A stretch of DNA of 64,000 nucleotides from Circinella umbellata (lineage: Eukaryota; Mucoromycota; Mucoromycetes; Mucorales; Lichtheimiaceae): contig JAIWNF010000095.1 in assembly GCA_025093555.1 (NCBI GenBank), forward strand, positions 46,175 through 110,174. Direction: 5' to 3'. The notes beneath the pieces were generated by a model. It worked only from the letters and a program-made list of their open reading frames with translations. It had not been told where the DNA came from and did not search any database. A program made the translations under genes and the position numbers. Positions 60,091-64,000 of the stretch are shown piece after piece (within the stretch, counting starts at the first letter, position 1; each line of letters begins with the position of its first letter).

Positions 60091-61578
60091 GTGTCCATGA
60101 CTATAGAATGTATACATGTTCAAATGGATACTATAGTAAAGTGACGTGATATGGATAAACTACTGGCATCATAAAGTCAAATATCTTATAAAGAAGTAAC
60201 ACAAAATAGTCCAAAAAGGAAAATGAATGTAACTGTTATTTTGACTATAACAATTAATCGGTATTTTTAATACTGAATATACTCTTTACTGCAGCTCTCT
60301 TTATTTCTCTGTTATTGTTTAACACTATCATCCGCAGTAATTATTAGTATTATTCATTACCATCATCTCATCTGCAGTAACATCTTTATTATCATTATTG
60401 TATGCATCTGCAGTAGTTTTAGAAAATATATAAATAGTAGATTATTTATTAAATTAAAGAATATCTTTTATCTACCCTATATTCTATTTCTACCTTTGTG
60501 TATTTCCTGTTGGTTATATTATCTTTGTGATTATCTCTGTGGGCTTATTAATAAAAATAGACACATTTTGTGTTGTAATATTTTTGGCGGATCAATACCA
60601 TAGCCAATAGAAAATAGAATAGAACAAAAGATATTTAAAGAATAAAATATAAGTTGAAAGATAATGTTTATTGTTTAATTATGAACAGCTATTTATATGT
60701 TTTTCTAACTATTATGAATAATAATAAATATATGTAAGACTAATAATAATAATATATGTGAAATGATAGTAGATTGAATATGTGTTCGTGACTATGCAAT
60801 AGTGTAGCAATTATCCTGGTTATCTTTAACAGTTGGTATGGTCTGAATGAACACAATATTCATGATAAATACTTCTTTATTGCTGATTACTTATAATAAT
60901 AAGATATTACTGATGTTGATAATTTATAAGGTGATAATATCTATAATAATAAAATTAATAAAAAAAGGAAAAAGGGTAACACTATATATCAAAAGAAAAA
61001 GAAGGTGTGATTTCTTTAGTTTTTTTTAAAGAAAAATAAAGAGTGAAAAGGAATAAAAAGATCATTTAGTCAGGAGTAGGTGCTTGGAGAGTATAAAGTA
61101 TAAATGATACAAGAGGCCTCTCTAGAAGCCTGTTCCAGCATAAATGGTTTTGATCAAATATATAGCTCCAATTGCATGCCATAGTGCTAACAGAATACCT
61201 TAGCTGGCACTGGCGTATTTCGAAAAAAGTAATGTGGTGTTATTCCAACACATATTATCCATAAAGATAATTATTTGTCATTTAATTATTAAAGTATAGT
61301 GTATCTTTAATTATGCTTTGCTGACATTTCGTGCATTTCCCTATTTGGACCATGATTATAAGAACACAGAAGTCCATCTTCTATAATGACATAAGATAAC
61401 GGCTGCGTACATACATCATATCGTCAACCGCTCAAAGTCTAATCTTAATATCATAATCTTATATTCATAATTCATACGGCCATGACAAATATAATCTTAT
61501 GTATACACATATCAATATATCCCACTGATAATAAGATTCATATAAATAGAGATAATATTTTATTTTAATAAACTCAGT

Positions 61579-64000
61579 TCAATTATTGTTCTTTTGGGTC
61601 TTGTTGACTTTTAACGTCTCTTTTATTTTATTATATTTGATTGATATAACACGTGTTATGAGGTCCCATTTAAGCTTTAGTATGATTTGGAGGAGACTGG
61701 ATTTATCTGGTTCACAATAAAAAAGGGTACCCCAAGTATGAGTCCATACTAACCAATGAGCTGGGCACTTGATCAAAAATGTTCAGGTGTGTCAACTAAG
61801 GTTAAGCAGTGTTGGCATAAATTGGAAGGTTGAAAATCAGGAACTGACTCATGTAATCTCTGAGCTGTTGATAATTCACCATGTATTGCTCGAAACCATG
61901 TATTACGTGAGGAGGAGAACATAGAGATAGCTTAAAATTTGTTCCATTGAGAAAAGAGATATGATTAATAGATGTGATGCCTGAATGTTTAGTTAAATAA
62001 AATGTTGTCGATATTGTTTGGTAGTGACAGATAGAGAGGAAGAAAATAATGTACAACTTGAAGTAGCACTGAGGGTTATAATTGCCGATTTCTCCCGTAT
62101 GACTCAAGTTGGAAAAGATGGTTCTACACATAATCGAGCAAAAAATGATGGTGTTGAATTTGATTATAAGAAGGTGGTAACAATTTTTTTGAGATTCATG
62201 GAAAGGATCATTGTCCATCAGCGTCAAATCATGATCTAATATATTTCAGAGTGGAGCGTGTTAAAATGATGTCGTTGAGATTAAAATCATCCTTAAACTG
62301 TAATTGAAAATATTGGTAGTTGCAAAGCAAGATGAGGAGTTATGATGATATTGTCGTAGTTAACTGGAGCTCTATCGAAAGACTTGTATAAAATATTTTC
62401 AAAAAGTTCTGATGATTGTTTCCATAAAGGTTTTCATGCTTCAGGAAAAAAAAGCCTATGGTCTGAAATATTTGAGTTACTTGCCAAAAGATGATGGATA
62501 ATGTATAGGTAACAATGTTGAAAGTCTCATCCTGCTCATTGACATTGGATATTCCACTTTGATGTTGAGTAGTGGGACAACCAGTGTAAGCTGAGAGCAT
62601 GTTGTTGTAGTTGCAGTTCAATGAGTTGAGCGCCTCCTTGAGATAGAGGAAGGCAAAGTTGATCATATGACATTTTCCGGAAAGCTGCGATGTGTCATAA
62701 ATTTATAAATAATAGTTCAAAGTTTCTTCCAAAGTAATCCTTGTGGTGCACCTGTCACACATAGAACATGTTATAATTGATAATATAAGCATATTCCAAA
62801 TAAGAGCACGACCGCGAATAGATATTTCTGCTGAAGATGGATGTTGCAGTGGTGTTGGATTGATGAAGTTTTTCTAAAAATTGGTGTAGCTGTTGCTTGG
62901 TGGAGAATAAAGGAAAACCCAAATATTCAACAGTATCAAGGTTGGTGTAGTTATGACATACAGGAAAACCGAATTCCACCAATTTTGTATTCCCAGCTTG
63001 TTGTTTTTACCAGATAGTGATATAGATATTATTTTTTGTGAATTGAGCTTAGCATTAAATGCTTTTTGATATGTCGATAAATGCAAATCCAATCGTTCTA
63101 AATATGGCTGTAGGTAAAGAAATAAAAAAACATCATCAGCATAACCTAGCACTTTTAAAGGTATTGGTGTAGGGCTAAGATGTGGTGCTACTGTCAGTGG
63201 TGACATGGGGAGAATCCCTTGAAAATGCTGATTACGTAATATAGATTGCAGAAGAGGCTCCAATGCAAGGTTGAACAAAATGGGAGACAATAGATTACCT
63301 TGGCGTAGCCCCTATGTTGTGTGATTAAAGAGCTGAGGTGTCCATTGATATTAATTCGTATTTGTATAGAAAAAAATAAATTACAAATACTATTAATGAT
63401 ACATGTTGGAAAACCAATTTTTTTCAATACTCGTGATAGATATACTGGATCAAGATGGTCATACATTTTTTTGAAATCAAGTATAAGACCAATTATGTTA
63501 TGATGTCATTGGTGCTTTGCTTGTTCCATATAAGTCGGACCAAGAGCCCATTTTCAGCTATAAAATGATTGGGTAAAAATTCAGTCTGAAAAGGTGTAAT
63601 TAATGACTGTGCCACATTGATAATTAATATGTTTGTTGATAAGACGTGTGAACAGTTTTGCATCACAATTAATGAGGCTGAGCAGTCTCTAATTGTACAA
63701 TAATGATAAATCACCTTTCTTAGGGAGCAAAATCAAACAAGTATATTGCCACAACTTTGGAAAAATGCCGCCTTGGTATGCTTGATTTTAAATTTTTGTG
63801 ATTAAATTTTCATACAGTGGGTGTTGAAACAGCAGGTAAAAAAGAGAGTATGATAATCCATCATCTCCTGGACTACTCTGTTTAGAAGATCGTTTTGCAG
63901 CATCATAAAGTTTGTTAATTTCAAAATTGCAATATAATGATTCTGCATCGTCAGTGTTGAGTGAAGTATTTTGTGGTAGTGAATTTAACAGTAAGTCAAT
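61579..64000 (-). pseudogene. Inverted second copy of the LINE ORF2 3' part (right arm)
   Basis: Mirror copy of 55,050-57,462. It keeps a longer reverse transcriptase stretch than the left arm: SPILFNLALEPLLQSILR leads directly into LGYADDVFLFL (63,290-62,874), because CCCATTTTG has four T here against three in the left arm. It ends with the same Cys/His tail and IKCPAHWLVW at 61,776. Other frame changes and stops remain, so it is not functional. Confidence 0.85.

Larger units (their letters stand above)
55050..64000. repeat. Giant palindrome, arms about 4.4 kb or longer
   Basis: Position 55,050 pairs with 64,000 (the window end), and pairing continues inward to ~59,505 and ~59,572, leaving a ~65-bp spacer. 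Gene pieces recur in mirror order: the sequence beginning MIKCPAHWLVWTHTWG at 57,268 plus and 61,776 minus; LKVLGYADDVFLFL at 55,897 and 63,161. Differences are mainly single-base indels (for example 6 versus 7 T at ~55,675/63,375). The outer limit lies beyond the window. Confidence 0.93.

Noticed and set aside
1..64000. tRNA, rRNA, riboswitch or bacterial-type operon signals
   Set aside because: No cloverleaf-like or conserved rRNA sequence was recognised, and the intron-containing genes rule out a bacterial source.

Overview
This window looks like eukaryotic, almost certainly fungal, DNA made nearly entirely of transposable elements. The sequence is strongly AT-rich. Genes carry several short introns (about 50-100 nt, GTAAGT-type donors, TAG/CAG acceptors). 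The element mix (KDZ/Zisupton, CACTA-like tnp2, ISXO2/Merlin-like, Tc1-like DD34E, Ty3, an APE-type LINE whose ORF1 has CCHC knuckles) resembles an early-diverging fungus of the Mucoromycota. That assignment is an inference. I found no host housekeeping gene, tRNA or rRNA.

Layout. 1-1.9 kb: a decayed Ty3 gag and protease on the minus strand. 2.1-6.4 kb: a Tc1/mariner-type element (28-bp inverted ends, TA duplication) whose transposase gene is split by a 1.7-kb foldback MULE with a perfect 9-bp duplication. 6.4-7.8 kb: a tnp2 fragment. 9.0-10.1 and 14.4-16.2 kb: two non-coding hAT-like elements, each with a perfect 8-bp duplication and arrays of short repeats just inside the ends. 10.8-13.9 kb: an ISXO2-like transposase gene next to a broken relative on the other strand. 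18.0-31.9 kb: a KDZ element with a multi-exon transposase, two further genes, and two inverted arrays of a ~205-bp satellite. 32.6-35.1 kb: an intact DD34E transposase gene and a Ser-Pro-repeat helix-turn-helix-like gene. 35.4-39.4 kb: CACTA-like copy 1. 39.4-42.75 kb: a dead Ty3 element. 42.8-43.4 kb: a second KDZ fragment. 44.6-46.15 kb: a third, decayed tnp2 gene. 46.15-57.5 kb: a LINE interrupted by a 0.7-kb MITE and by the complete CACTA-like copy 2 (48,037-53,613). 55.05 kb to the window end: one arm-to-arm palindrome centred near 59.54 kb that copies the LINE 3' half and LTR pieces in inverted orientation.

Insertion order can be read from the nesting. The LINE joined the third tnp2 gene; the MITE and CACTA copy 2 then entered LINE ORF1; the MULE entered the Tc1-like gene. 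In each case removing the insert together with one copy of the flanking repeat restores the reading frame, which is the best evidence for these calls. Most proteins are broken. The apparently readable genes are the DD34E transposase, the small zinc-finger-like gene at 23.3-24.05 kb, and (with one or two doubtful sites) the KDZ, ISXO2-like and CACTA copy 1 transposases.

Several frame breaks lie in homopolymers, and the palindrome arms differ largely by single-base indels. Some lesions and possibly the palindrome itself could therefore be long-read sequencing or assembly errors. Exon boundaries were placed by eye from splice motifs and frame continuity.
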